Part shown: positions 1 through 14,100 of the stretch, piece after piece | How the letters are laid out: each line of letters starts with the position of its first letter | How positions within the stretch are numbered: position 1 is the stretch's first letter | Origin: Deuterostichococcus epilithicus | Taxonomy: Eukaryota > Chlorophyta > Trebouxiophyceae > Prasiolales > Stichococcaceae | DNA: 64,000 bases | Assembly: GCA_033439295.1 (NCBI GenBank) | Contig: JAVTLE010000021.1 | Span: forward strand, 3,472,009-3,536,008 | Reading direction: 5' to 3' | Position numbers and translations under genes: made by a program | Notes under the pieces: generated by a model | Database searches by the model: none | Told to the model about the DNA's origin: nothing | What the model saw: only the letters and a program-made list of their open reading frames with translations

Positions 1-1409
1 TTCGCAGTGGGAAGGGGCATGAGGCGGCAGCGTCGAAACAAGGCATCGCACGTTGGGGCGTCCAAGCCAGAGGGTCGCCCAAACTCTGCTTTGATGCCAC
101 GCACGGCCTCTTGAACAAAGAGCACCTGTGGCAGATCGCCTCACTCATACTGTTTGCTCGGTTGCGATTCTTTGTTTTGACACAATGTCAGTGCTTACGC
201 AAGTCAAGGTTGACAGCCAGCTCCACAGAAAGCGGCTGCGTTTCAGGGAAACATGCCGATTATGTTGAGGCGATGCGCACCGCAATCAGAGCGCCGAACA
301 TCTCTCCGGCAAATCTTGTAAAGAGGTGTATGTACCGGCAGGCGCCGACAGCTGCCAGCAGTAGGATCATGGCGGCCGCCCAGACACATGTCCATGCGGC
401 CCACGCCAAAAACAGCTCCGGCCCTGCGCAGCCGATGCGTCACCAGTCGTAGGCTTCCCTTCTAGTGAGCTGTCACTGACTGCCCGTCCACAGCCATGGC
501 GACAAGGCAAGTCAGCAATCGACACGTCGCCCGTCTGGCAGAGCCTGCGGCGGCTGAGAAGTATAGTATGGCGCTAGCATGCAACAGCAGAAGCGCAGAG
601 AAGCGGCGCCGCACCGAGGTCGGCCCTGTCCTTTGCGAAGTGATACATGTAGGAGTAGGTCAGCACAATGGGCTCCGCAACGCCCACGATCAGCAGCGGC
701 TGTCCGCCGACGACCGCCTGTGGCAATTGGCATGCTGTCGTGAAAGAGCAGCGTCTGAAAAGTCAGGCACCGTAGCCGCTTGCCATTCATCTGCTGCCTT
801 GCGAACTTCGAAATGGGAGATATGGGTACGCTTGTGATGGTCATTGAGATCAACAGTGCAGTGGCACGTGACACCGCGACACCCTGAGCTCGCCTGTATG
901 ATGCCGGCCAGTGCAGTGGCGGTGAGTGTGTGCACACCAGACAGTATGCCATCTGCACGCCATGGGATCTGCATCAGCCCTACAGCATTCTCTCCGTTAG
1001 GCAGATGTCGCAGCCTGTGCGCTTCTTGACAGTCATGCGAGCGCGCGCGTGTCACAAACCTGTTTCCTGCACAAACTGCTCGCCAAAGGCTAGCGCCGGA
1101 ATGGCGCTACAGAAGAAGATGTACACTGCGGGAGCCAGTACCCTGCACCAAAAGAAGAGCGTAACAACGTCGGCATGCTGCGTACAGGTTGCCGGAATCA
1201 GTGCTTGGCAATTCCTCCGAAAGGCGCAGCGCAGGAGCGCACTGCCCAAGGACAGGGTCTTACACCCACGACGCCAGAAGCTTTCACCACCTGTGTTTGG
1301 AGTTCCAGCCCTCGACCCAGTCATTTTTGTACCACGGCAGCCTGCCTCTTACGTCCTCGGGTATGCCAGAGTTCAGCGGCCACTTGAGGCTGCGCCGGCG
1401 GGGCGGCAT
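1..1409 (-). CDS. BOR1-like borate/anion transporter (SLC4 family), N-terminal part
   Basis: Integral membrane anion transporter of the plant borate exporter (BOR) branch of SLC4. Six exons are supported: 1409-1291, 1142-1060, 952-894, 717-615, 423-281 and 125 to the window edge. Splice phases agree across all joins. The start at 1409 puts IPEDVRGRLPWYKNDW, the family's amphipathic entry, near the N-terminus. Next come the first membrane segment (VLAPAVYIFFCSAIPALAFG), the family signature GGQPLLIVGVAEP, and membrane segments with FLAWAAWTCVW and FTRFAGEMFGALIA. The last visible exon reads VLFVQEAVRGIKAEFGRP, matching the BOR 'MQQAIKGLVDEF' region. The third intron starts with GC instead of GT (893-892) and is fixed by phase 0 and the unbroken family match. 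The gene continues left of the window, so the C-terminal half is not seen. Borate as substrate is inferred from family; a related anion is possible. Confidence 0.9.
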
Positions 1410-2183
1410 GGCTGCTGTCTGGCAGTCGCGATGGGCTTGCAAACGACCACTGCAAGGAGTGTGTCAGATCAAGTGCGGCCCTTCCTTCTGATCGACTCCC
1501 TTCTAGCCCTCTGATGTCGCTGCCGGGTCACGCCACAACTGACTCAGGCTGACCCTTCCCGAAACCGAGCGGGATCACGATGCAACTGCTGTGTGTGGTT
1601 GGTGGCTAGGCGCGAGTGCACCGCCCTGTCGAGACGCGATCCGAAACGAAGGGAGGAAGGAAGAAAAAAGCGACCGCAAGTTAGTGGTGCGAGGGCCAAA
1701 TGACTAAAGCTTCGGAGTGACGTCAGGACCTCAGGGGGTATGAATGTAGACGAGCAATTTGCAACTACTTCCAGCAGGGCAGCTCAATATCTCCCAGAAA
1801 GCCAGGAAGCATTTCGAGTTATAACTGTCTTCTAAATGCACTGAAACATGATCGAGTTTGCGCAAGGCTATGCTCCGCGAAATCCCAAGGGAACTCATCG
1901 GAAAATCAATCTGCGACAATAAACCCAGTGGCTTGGATTGCCAACAAGCAGCTACGCTTGCACGCCTCGGGGACTTCGTAGTCCCAGCAAAGCAGCGCCA
2001 GCATATAGGTTTCCTTTTATTGCCCATCTGCCAACCGAAATGCCTAGATAAGCGCTGCCTGGGTGCCGGCGCTCTGGCAGCACACTCGGCGCTCAGCAGT
2101 GGCAGGCTGCAGTGGAATCGGCATGTGCTAGTTCATCGAACTGAACTCCTCTCTGGGCACCACTTGGTACAGAGTGTGGCGCC
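1410..2183. promoter_or_regulatory. Divergent intergenic region, BOR-like / TAF1
   Basis: 774 bases separate two start codons facing away from each other, so both promoters must lie here. It is less GC-rich than the flanking exons. I see no convincing TATA box or other named element, and its open frames match nothing I recognise. Confidence 0.5.
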
Positions 2184-5100
2184 ATGAGCAGCGACGCCAG
2201 TAGCACCAGCAACGAGAGCGATGACGAGTCTGGCGGCCGGCCCATGGTCGGCTTCCTTTTCGGCAACGTCGACAGCCGCATGCAGCTGCAGGACGATTAC
2301 CTCGACGAGGCGCGCAGCAAGATTGAAATGGCACAGCCAGCATGCCGCGCGCTTCGCCCAAGCATGCGCTTGATTCTGCACATGCTCATGTCTCAGCCAT
2401 GAATCTATGCAGATGCTCCTGAACTTCTGCCGGCGCATGCAACCAATATTGAGCTTGAGCCCAATGGCCATTGCAGGATGCGCGGGAGAGCCTTGCGGCG
2501 CTGGGCAGTGACCGCCTCGGCGGCGACAAGGAGGGACTCAGCCTGGAGGTGTGTACAGCTGCTTCTCAAATGCGCTGAAGGCTGCATCCGCAACCCTGTC
2601 TTTCAGGCATCAGCAGCCACTCAGCCCAGACCCAGCTGATGGAGGTTTGCGGCAGCCGTTTGCCGTATGTCATGAAGAGCACTCAGAACCTGCACAGGAC
2701 TTGCCACCGCAACCGATGCCTCCCTCTATTCCTGCCAGGGCATGGAGAAGGATGGCGGCGGCGGCGGAGGCAGCAATCCAGCTCCAGGCCGCAAGGCTGA
2801 CGGTGGTCGTACGGCGGAGCAGCAGAAGAAGGCGCCCGACGCGGCGGACTACAGCGAGGAAATGGAAATGATTGAGGACGCCTCCGAGCCGCCAGCGCCG
2901 CAGCCCGCGGCGGCGCTGGCAGCCCCCGCTGCACTCGGCTCCGCTGCGCTGCTTGGGTGAGGTTTCAAGGATGCGCCACTGGCTGTCGGTCTGGATTCAA
3001 GCAATGCGTTGTTTGTATGTATAGGGCTTCCTCGGATGGTGGCTGGGCTGTGGCTGCCGCCTGCATGCTGCTGAGCCTCCCCTGCTGTAGGCGTCTCCAG
3101 GCGGCAGGTGCTGGCGGGGGCGCCGCCGCTGCAGAGGACGACGACTACGACGAAGAGGACAACGCCGTACTGGCGATCGCCCCGCCTGCCGCCGCCGCCA
3201 CCGCCGCGCCGGCTGCCGTCACGCCGGCCGCCGCAGCGCCGGCCGTCGCTGCCTCTGGAGCCGGCGCCCCCCTTACGAGCGACCCTGCCGCCGTTGCGAT
3301 GCCTGCGTCAGCGCTGCTGGGGCGGGTTCCCTGATCCGCTTCATCTCTCGTTTCTCAACCGACACCGACATGCCTGCAAGCGGCTTGTTTGCAGACCATG
3401 TCAGCCGGCGGCACGGCCAGGTGCAATGAACCATGCTTTTGCCTGTTGCACAGCATCCGCCGGAAGCGATCGCCAGCAAGCGCCAAGCCCTCGTAACTAT
3501 GCAGGCGTCTGCAGGCGGCTGCAGCAGTGGGTGCTGCGGGCGGCGAGGACGACTACGACGAGGAGGACGATGACATCCTGGGTGTGGCCCCGCCTGCTGC
3601 CGTGGCCGCCGTCCCTGCTGCCGCCGCCGCCGCCGCCGTGAGGACGTTGCTGCAGCAGCCGGTGGNGCTGCCGGCGCCGCAGCCGCAGGCCGTGCAGCTG
3701 CCGCAGGCCCTGCAGCCGCCAGCGCAGCACCCGCAGCAGCCTGTGCTGCCGGCAGCGCAGCAGCCGGCGGCGCAGCTGCCAACGGTGCAGCGCGTCAGCG
3801 CTGCTGAGCTGGAGTCCCGCCAGCTGGCGCAGGCCAGAGCAGGTGGGCGACATCGCTGCGCTATTTATGCCTTCCCGTTAAAACTGTGCCTGGGTTTTCG
3901 TGGCTCTGCAGCGCCTCTGTCGGCAGTGCTGAAAATCCTGCCCGGTGTTCGTTGGGGACCGGTTTGGGGTTTGTATCAAGCAGTCCGGTGCCTGGTTCGC
4001 AGCCAATCCTCTACAGCCCTGCTTATTCGTGGAAAGGGTTTTGGGATATGATCTGTGGGCAGTGTCGTGTAGACTGACAATGCTGCAACCTAAACAAGCT
4101 GCACACTACGGCAGCGCGTGCCTTCATCGTCTGATCTGAACCACTGCAGGCAAGCGAGTGCCCGCAAGCTCTCTGGCGATGTCTGCAAGAGAACAATCCA
4201 AGGAGTTTGACACACGTTGTGGTGTGTGTCGTGAGCAGTGGGAGTCCAGCTGCCCGTGCTGGGCCGCGACGGCGCTGGTGCCATTCTGCGCTTCTCGGAC
4301 CTGTTTCCCACCGATGCCGTCCCCGACTCGAGGCCGCCGCCCCGTCGGCGCCGCGTGCGGTTCGCGCCTCCAGGTGGGGATGCAGGCCGTCCTCAGGTTG
4401 CAGATGTCAGTTGCGCAATGTGCCCCGAAGCCGTTGCCTTTGATCGAGTGCAAGTTGCGGTAATGTGTGTTTTGGCTTCCCTCGTGGACTTCAACGATCA
4501 GAAGTCTGGGCTCCAGCGAGAGGAAGGCTGGCATGAAGGAGCTCTCCTTGATGGAAGCCTCACCCCTCAGCAGCTGCGTGTGGTCGCCTTCGCTGCAGCG
4601 CCTCTGCCGGAAGCCATGGCAGCGGCAGACGGCGCCGTGGACGACGAGGCAGCCCTGGCGGACCCGGACACAGCGACGTGGGGCGCCGGCAGCTCTTCAG
4701 ACGAGGAGGGGGACCAGCAACAGCAGCAGCAGGGGCTTGAAGCAGAGCCGGCGGCCGCGGCGGCGGCGGCGCCTCAGCAGCGGCAGGAGCCAGCTGCCGC
4801 TGCGGATGGGGCCGAGCGCCCCCGCAGGCGCGCTTTGCCCTATTGTTGGCACGACTGGATCTTGCTGCCTGCTGCTAGGTGTTGTGGCCGTCTCCAGACT
4901 GGGCTCGATCACCAGGCCTTGCATGCTTCCTTGCGGCGCCGGATTGACCACGGCCTACCTGTCAATGACGGAACATCACTGGCAGCGGATGATGCCGCGG
5001 TGAACTTCGGCAGCTTGCGATGCCCTGCTGTCACGAACGACCTGCAGACCACTGCCTGTTAAAGTGTGCTGTGGCCCTCATCCTCAAACTGCTGCTGCAG

Positions 5101-8100
5101 CGTGGCTTCCATGGCCGGCGGCGAGCCCCTCGAGGGAACCGCGGCAGTAGCGGTTTCAGGCAGGGAGCCTGACGCCAACTTGCTATCGGACGATGACGAC
5201 TCTGCGCTGTCTCACACATGCTGCGAGGTGTGGCCTGACTTTGTGTTTCGTGTGTGGGGCTGGCTGTTGTGTGTGTGGGGGGGTGGCTTGTTGCGAGCAG
5301 CAGTTGCTTCGTGCACAACCGGATCAGGTAACGAAGGACGCTGAAGAGGTTGCGTACGTTTCAAGAGCAGGCAACTGCACCAGTGCTGGGCAATCTCACA
5401 GCTGCGGGCCGGCCCAGTCTCCAGCGATCTGCTCTGCGCCGCAGGGCGCGCACACAGCCGACTGGGAGCAGGCCATCGTGTGGGACTCTGACGCTGGGCA
5501 CGAGCCGCCGGGCGCTGCGCCCAAGGAGGAGTCCGAGGCCGACGACGCTTCCAATCCCGCTGCCGCCGCCAGCACCTCTGCCGGCACTGCGGCGGCAGCG
5601 CCGGGGCAGTCAGCCGGTGCCTGGCAGCTGCCGCGGGACGTGCGGTTGGAGCCGTTTGGGTCTTCGAGTGAGGCGTCCGTTTCAGCAGCAGGCTGCCGAA
5701 CCATGCACATGGTCTTGACGCAAGTGCATAACCTGTCTCATGGTGGCGTGTCATCCCTGATGCACTTGCAGCACCTGGCCTCCCAGCCCACAGGGTGAGA
5801 CTCGCCAAGACTCGCTGAACCTCATCCGCATGGCGCCGCCCTCCAGCACCCTGAGCGCGCCAAGCTGTGCGCTGCAGGGGGGCAGGCGGGCGCTGGCGCC
5901 ACCTCGCACGCGCAGATGCTGCGTCTGGAATCTCTTGGCGGCACGGCGGCGACTGCGGCGCCAGCCGACAAGGGTGGCGACGGCGACGCTGGAACACCGA
6001 AGCCGCCGCACCTTCCACTAGGCGCCCGCACACAGCAGGTGTGAGGACAAGGAAGCAATGCGCCCCTCCTGCTTGAAGCACTGCCACGCACTGCACAGCA
6101 GCTGGCGGCGGCAGCCCCTTGTGCCACAGCATGCCCCTTTGCAACAGCTGTCCATTCCGACGTGTTGCAGGCGGCATTGCCAGCATGCATGAGCTCGGAT
6201 GTGGGGTGTTGCCGCAGCCTTGACATGCCAGGAGTTGATGACGCAGATGCTGGACCGCGCTGCGGCGCAGCTGGCGGGCGGGGACTGGTTGGCGCACGTG
6301 CAGTGGGATACCAGCGTGCCGGCGCGGCCGCCGCGGCTGCTGCTCGACATGAACGACCCACACCTCACCTTCAGGTGCATTGACCTGTCCTGATCTTGCC
6401 ACCACTGCCCGCACATCCTCGATGCCTTTGCAGGTTTGGTCTCCCATGTCACAATTTGTTGTGCGTGCTTGTATGTGCCAGCCATGTGTCAGCGGGCGCA
6501 GCCCAGCGCCTGCAGTGCTGCAGCATGTCTCAGGGCCCTCTGGCACATCCTGCAGGGCCCTGCGCGGCACCGAGCTCCGCGACTGGGCGCACTCTGCGGC
6601 ATCTGTCGTGGCGCCTTTCAGCAAGGTGCGCTCTGGGTGGCGTCAAGTGCCGCACCGCCTCCAACTGGGCGATGTGGCATGCCTGGACATGCAACCGCCC
6701 TGCCACTGCCCATGCGGCAGCTTGGTGGCTGCTTCCCGTACGCACTTCCCAACAACAGCGCCGGAAACCCCGGAGAAAGCTTATGCGCTCCAGCTCGCGA
6801 CCCTGGACCACAGGTGAAGCTGGTGGCGGCGCCGCTGGTAGGTGAAGGCGACGCGGCGGTGCAGATGGCGCGCTGCAACGTGTCCAAGGACGCATTCTAC
6901 TCCGGGACGGTGCCACAACCCTCTTCTGCTGTCCAAGATCTTCATGCCAGCCAACCTGTAGCCCAGCAGCTGGTCCTTTCATGCCGTCTGTGAGGGACGG
7001 TGCCAGATTCCAAGTGACGACATGGTCGTCATTGGCAGCTTTGATGTCCTTCACCACAGCCTGCAATGACTGATCACGATTCCTTGACCCTGAACACTTC
7101 TCAACACCCTGTACACTCTCGTCAGTGGCGGTTGCTCTTCTGTAGACTTTCCTAGTGCCGCTGGAGGCTGTTCCTGGCCTCCATCTCACACACATACACC
7201 ACTCAGCAGCATTACCTTTCAGCTGCACATCGCTGCCAGAATGCTTCACAAAGCCTCATGTCACATCCACAAAGCCTCGTGTCACAGACACGCCGCTGGT
7301 TTACCCTGCCGCCAGGCCAAGAAGCGGGGGGACCGGGGCACGGCGGCGGTGGGCGCGCGGCACTCCCTGGCGGCGTCCTCGTTGGTGACGCTACCGACGC
7401 GGATGGATGCCGACACGCTGGCGCACCGGCCGCGCGGCCTGTGGGTGGCCCCAACCTCAGAGACCGCCCTTGGCGGCAGGGGCCGCCGCACAGGAGGTCC
7501 GCTTCTGGCCTCCCTGTAGGGGCTCAGGCTTGCAGTGTGTTATGCTGAGGCTGCTGGGTGCGGCCCCGAGCGCGGCGAAGATGGGGCATCTCCACGGATT
7601 CGTTGGCGTGTGGGCTGCCTGCTGCAGCCCGGCAGCCCTGGCAGTGGCCGACGCCGGCGCCGGCGCGTGCGGCGGCAGCGGCAGCGGCAGGCGACGTCCC
7701 TGCAGGATGACGTGCTGTCGTGCGGCTTAGAGCAGCAGTGGATCTGGCCCGAGGCTTGAGCTGCAGCTGATGTCTGTCACCTGGTAGGAGGCAGAGCCAG
7801 GTCTGCCAAAGCTGTGGTGGTCGCATGTGCGTCTTCACTGCAGACTTGCATGTGGCGCATGCAGGCGAGGGCGAGGCGTCTGTGCGGCTGCAGAGTCTGG
7901 TGTCCCCATCGTGCGGCGTGGCTCTGACGGGCGTGGCCCTGGCGGGTGTGCTGGTGGCGCAGCTGTGGGAGGCGGTGCGCTCCCAACATACCTGTCAAAT
8001 TTTGCCCAGACCCCAAGAAGCCAATGCGCATGCGCGATGTAGAGGCCCCTACCACGGGCCTGCAAGTCGGCTGTGGCGCGTGCTCTGTTCTCGCACCTGA

Positions 8101-11100
8101 ATGCTGTCCGCACAGCTGACCGCACGACCTTTGGCGAGCAGACGGCGAAACGGAAGGAATTCGCCGGCAGCGGCGCGGAACTGCCAGCGCTGATGCTGCC
8201 GCGCAAGCCGGCGGCAGTGCAGGCGGACCTGCAGAAGACTCTGGCTGGCAACGGTGTCGACGCCGCGGCCTCCAAGGTGACTTTGCCATGGTCGGCCTTG
8301 CTCTATAGCACCAAAAACAGATGAGAAAATTTGCTTGCTCAGAGGTTTCCTGCTCGTCTGATGCCCGCCTCTCAGCACTCCTACCATGCGTGTGGCGCTG
8401 CCGCCCGGTGGCGTGCCAACCGTCACTGAGTCAATGCGCCGGCACAACCGCCGGTGCACAGCGCCGGCGCCTGCTGGCCATGCTCGCAATTGTCGCCCAC
8501 ATGCCACCCGTGCACCTTACAACAGGGCCACGGCGGGCTTCTGCGCACCTGCCCGACAACCCTTCACCCGCACCTGTTGGAGCTCGCCCTCAAAAAGCTT
8601 CGGAAGCAAGGCGACTGCAGACGCTCTGATGCTCTTCTGACCGCAGGTGCAACTCTTCGTGCTGTACAGCCAGGTAGCGGCGCTGCGCACGCGGTTGGCG
8701 GCAGCGCTGCCGCCGCCCGACGGCAACGCGCCGACCCGCCCGCCTGGCGCTTTTGCGGTGCGCCACGGCGGGGTTTCCAGGGTTTGGGGTTCGGGATTCT
8801 CTCCAGTGCCATGCGCCCTCCCCTGCATTGGTTGCGCATGACAGCGGGCACGTTGGAGTGATGCCGCTATGCGACCATGAGGGCTTGAAGTCTGCATCCA
8901 AAAGGGGTCTTTCTGCACAGTGGCCACAGCCCCAGCATGCGCCATACGGCCGTGCAGAAGGGCCACTCACGAGCTGTTAGGCACCAGGTTGCGCTGTCGC
9001 TTGCAGAGTCACTTGCCTGCATGGCATGTTCGATGCCACATGCTGTTGCGCACAGCGGGTCGACACGCGCCCGACACTCAACTTGCTGTTTTCCGTTTTC
9101 CAATCTCGCAGAAACGAAAGGACCTTGCTCCCAACGACGGCCACATGCTGCTGCTGGAGTACTTTGAGGAACATCCGCCCCTGCTGGGTCGCCCAGGTGA
9201 ACTGTGAACTTTTTTTGCACCTTGAGCACACCTCCCTGTGCGCCCTCACCAAAAGCAACCGCGTCCGCTGCCTCAGCCGGTCGACAAGCTGGCACGGCAT
9301 GTCATCACAGCGGCAATGCCTACAGTCGCACAAGTTCACGGCCAAAGGCCCGCCTGTCTGCTGGCGGCCGCACCAACAGGATGGTAAGGCAAACGAAGGC
9401 CTGAGCGGAGAAACACCCTGCCCGGTCAGCAACAGCCTGGCTGCGCATGCCCCTCGTGACGGTAAACGGATTTGTCGATCAGCGAGCGCGTGCCGCCTCG
9501 GGCAGGTATGGGCGTGCGGCTGCAGACATTCTACCGCAAACGCACCCCCACCGATGCGGGGCACCAGGCGCTGCTGACGGGTGCGGCGCTCTCACGCTGT
9601 CTGTTGATCATATAGGGTTTGTTGTCTAGCATTGCCTCCGCATCCTCTCGCCACCTCAGACAAAGCCCTTCCCGCCGTCTTTGAACCCAAGTCGTCCGTG
9701 CGATTGCCATTCAGACTCGATTTTCATCCATTTCATCCTGGCGTTCAGGCAAGGAGCGCTGGCGTGTGGGCGCGGTCGTGCCGCTGCAGCCGGGCGACGA
9801 ATCCCCCTTCCTGGGCAACATCAAGCCGGGCGTGCCGCAGCTCGCTGTCGAGGTGTGCTCGGCGGTCGCCGCGCAGCAGCCCTCGAGGAAGCTCTCCGGA
9901 CATTTCCATGGTGCCTCACAGGCGGTCATTCAGGACGGCTGCGCTGGGGCTGTGCTGAGTGTTATGGAGGGCGGCAGCCGAGCGTCGTCAGCGGCATCTA
10001 CCGCAACTGTTCTTGGCGAAAATTTCCCGCCCCTGTCGGGCCCAGTTGACGACCGCCCCCATGCCGCCTGCCCCGCAGTCGCCCATGTTCAAGGCACCGG
10101 CATTCGGCTTCAGCGCTCCCGCTTCCGACTTCCTGCTGGTGCGCCACGCCAACGGCACCATGGCGGTTCGCGAGTTCCAGGGCGCCGTCGCCGTCGGACA
10201 GCAGGAGCCACACATCCGGGTGCCGGCGCCGCAGTCCAAGGAGAAGAGGCGAGCGAGCAAACCCGTCCCAGTCCGGCAGTGTCCCCGTGTGCCTGCTGCG
10301 CTGACATCAGAAGACCGGCACACGCAGGCGCTGGGAACCTCTGATACAGCAACGAGCTGAGCAGACAGCAGAGCTGACTTTGGTCGATCACGCATTGATC
10401 ATGCCGTGTTATTGGGCCTGGGTGCCGTGGGGGGCCAACTTCTGCTGGTGGGGGTCAGTTGACGGCTCCCTGGTGGCTGGCAGGGAGATCGAGGAGCGAC
10501 GGCTGGCGGCGCACGTGTGGCGGGAGCTGCGGAATCGCGCCGCCCGCCTGGAGAGGAAAGGCACCCCAGGGCCGGCCACTGTCGGTGCGTATACCTCCGC
10601 TGGCCTGCGCGACGGTCAGCATGGCGCAAGCTGCCGCAGAGCTTTCTGGTGTGCTCCCGCTGATGTGCTCCCAAGCCGTCGGCTCGAAGGAGACGCGGCG
10701 TGGCGGCAGCCTCCGGCCAGAGGGGCCACGCTGGAGAGCGCGCAAGCACAGTCGAGGTGCACCCTGGATGTGGGGCTGACATGTGTCGTCCTCCCCGCAG
10801 GTGTGCGGGAGCTGACGGAGTTGTTCCCGGGGCTGTCGGATTCGGTGGTCCGGGCACGCCTGAAGGACCGCTGCGGGTGCATCCCCTTCAGGGTGCGCTG
10901 CTGCACTCTTTCCCTAACACGTCTGGAGTTGCCCGAGTATGGCGCCTGTCCTGCTCCGTGCATCATGTCCTACGGGACCTGTTCCCCGGACCCTCGCTCA
11001 CCTGGCATTCGGGCGACATGCATCTGGTCACCTCAGCCGCTGGGGCATGCGGCCTGCTGCCGCAGCTCCCGGCGCGTCGTTGGCAAGCGCTGCCGCTCTC

Positions 11101-14100
11101 CGGCCAAGGCAGACTCCTGCGCGCGCCTGGCATGAGCTGTATCGATTCGGAGCTTTGCAGAGACATGGAGGAGAGACATGAGAGACGTGCCTGCGCAGGG
11201 TGACGAGTCGAAGTGGGTGCTGGCCGAGGGCGGCCGCACGCCCGCCGAGGCCGAGATGCGGAAGCTGGCGCCGCCCGACACCTGGTGCGACGTTATCATT
11301 GTTATGTTGTAATGATTTCGTTTGGAATTGAATATCAAAAACGTCGTCCTCCGAAACCTCTTCCGATCACTGCCGCAGCGTTGGTCGGTCCTGCGCTGGG
11401 CAGGCTGGAGCATGTGGAAGCAGGCAATGTTGTCTTGCCGGCAATGTGCTCTACGTGCAGCCAGTTCGCAGCGGCACAGTGTCGAGTCGCTGGCACAGCC
11501 ACGAGTCTGCCCAACACACCCCTCGCACACATGCCGCGCTACTTGTGCGCGCTACGGTTGCGCGAGGCAGCAAAGGATACAAACTGCCAGCGCCATGTCG
11601 CAGGTGCGCATTGGAGTCCATGCGGGCGGCCCTGGAGCGGTACCACAGCCAGGGGCTGTACGCAATTGAGCGCAGCAGCGCCGCCGCAATGGACCGCCTT
11701 GCCACCGCGTCGCAGCAGCTGCCTGAGGCCGACAGCCCGGTGAGAGCGGCCGCGCACTTCTCTGTAGGCGAACATACGCAGGGGATGATAGGCTCAGTCT
11801 GGCTGCTCCCCTCTCTTTGTCGCGAGCAGGGGGACAAGCTCCGACGCTGGGGGCTCTCTGCAAAGACAGATGTGCTCTGTCATCGCCTTGACTAGCTGTG
11901 CATCTGAGATGCGGAAAGGCCCTTCTGGACACAGCTCCATGAGCACGATCCGTATGTGAGCCATAGCATTTTTGAACGTCAGGCGGCGGCACTGGTGGAG
12001 CCGGCGGGACAGGCCACGACTGAGGGGTGTCACAACACTTTCTTCGCCGAGTGCCAAATGCTGTGACTGGGAGAGCACTCAAGCCGAAACCCTGAACCTC
12101 AAAACCCGCTGCGGACGCGCCGCAGGATGTCAAAGAGGCGGTGGCGCTGGTGGAGTCGGCTGGTCAGGGCGCCCCCTGGGCGGCGACCGACGCGTACGTG
12201 TCGACGGTGCGGGAGGGCCGCGGCAGCCTGGCGCTGTCCGGCGCCGGCGACCCCACGGGGCGCGGCGTCGGGTACTCCTTCACCCGCGACATCCGGCGGG
12301 TGCGTCTGTGCCGACTGGCCTGTGGCGCATGCGTCGGGTCGCCTGGCAGATGAGAGTTTTCAGGCCCTGCGGTGGCGGCTGCGCCGCACGCGCCGCCTGG
12401 CGTGTGGACGGCGGCTCGGGCAGCTGCGGTGCCCATCTGAAGCATGGCCGCCCCGAAGGGCAGGCCATGCAAGGCGCCCTGCCGTCTGCGCACCCTGTTG
12501 GTGGCTTCACACCCCGTAAAACCCGCCCCTGGTTTCCCAGCGGCAGCACAGGACACAGCGCCTGGGGGCATGCAGCGGCAGGAGGCGCTAACACAAGCAC
12601 CGGCGCCGACCCCATCTCCTGACAGCCGACTTTCGCTTTCGCATCGAGGACCTGCTGTTGCTGGTGCGCAGCACGCGGTGGAGCACCTGGGGCCCCGCAG
12701 CGGGGAGCGCGCCATCACGGGCACCGGCGCCGATCTGCGCCGCCTGTCCATGGACGACTCCCGGCGGCAGCTGCTGGCGATGGGCGTCGCCGAGGAGGAG
12801 ATCGCGCGTGTGTGACACCTCAATCTGTGTGTCATATCGAGGACCCGGGGGGGGTCATGCGGCCATGCAGATTCTTACTTGCTTAGCCATGGGCGGCGCC
12901 GAGGGGGGATCACACCTGCGGTGTTCGCCCTGCTCGTGTCAGGAGCTCGGTCATCAGCGTGGCCACAGCTGGCCGCGCTTGCTGTGTTGCCATCGTCAGC
13001 TGGACCTGCTGGTGAAAAAGATGGCGGCGCACCACCCTCCAGTCGAGGCGGCATGTCCCAGCGGCTGCGGCCAGCAGCACCACGGCTGTGCGAGGGGCAG
13101 GCCGCCACATAATTACTGGAACACCGCTCCCACGATGAAGCTTTAATAAGCTCAAATCACATCCATGTCTCGCTGCGCAGCGCTGACGCGGTGGAGCCGC
13201 ATCGCGCTGGTGCGCGAGCTGAGCAGCGCCGCCGCCGCCGACGGCGGCGCGGCGGCGTCCAAGTTCGGCACGCAGTTTGCGCGGCAGGCGCGTGAGTCGG
13301 CAGCGGAGCGGCAGGGCCGCTACCAGCACCAGTGCCAGGCTATCTTCGACCGCCAGGTATGCCCCTGCGGGGATGCACTCTGTGCTGTAGCTTGCACTGG
13401 TCCTGCGCCGTAGGGTGTGGCACCGGCTCGTGGCGGCTGCCTGAGCTCGTGCTATCTGGCCAGGCTGCGAATCGGCAGGCTTGGGGCTGCAGATCGTCCT
13501 CGCTCACAGAGCTTCGACTTTTGAGAAGTCAGGAGAAATATTGCTGGAATAAAATGCGTGTCGCAGGTGGCATTGCTGAACTGCCCGGACACGAAGGCTG
13601 TACCTGCGGAGGACGGCGGCGGGGGCGCAGCAGCGGCNGCTGGTGCCGCCGCCGCCGCCAACGGCGCCGCCCCGCATACTGCAGGCGCTGCCGTCGCAGC
13701 CGTCGCAGCCGTCGCCGCCGGCGCCGCCTCTGACGAAGACAGCTTCGGGGACCAGCTGGAAGGGCTGCTGGCCGGCAGTGACGACGACGCAGCGTCCAAG
13801 CCTGCCGCCAAGCCTGCTGTCAAGGCTGCCGCCAAGGCTGCCGCCAAGGCCACCGCCAAGCCTGCAAAGCCGAAGGTGGGCTGCTAGCCCGGTCTGTTGC
13901 AGGGGCACTGCTGAGTGATGGAGCTTCGAGCTTGCCGTCAGGCAGGCATTGCACACGGCACGCAGCGGTGCTGCAAGGCCAGCTGTGACATGCTGGCCTG
14001 GTGCGCAGCCAGCCCTCTCACATGCCTGTAAATGCGAAGCAGCTTCAGGAAAATCACAGCTCACTCGCTCATACGAGCGGAGCCAGGGAGCTGCAAACTT

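Noticed and set aside
3620-3780. Long minus-strand Ala/Arg-rich frame opposite TAF1
   Set aside because: Mirror of the Ala/Pro/Gln-rich TAF1 coding frame; no domain and no splice context.
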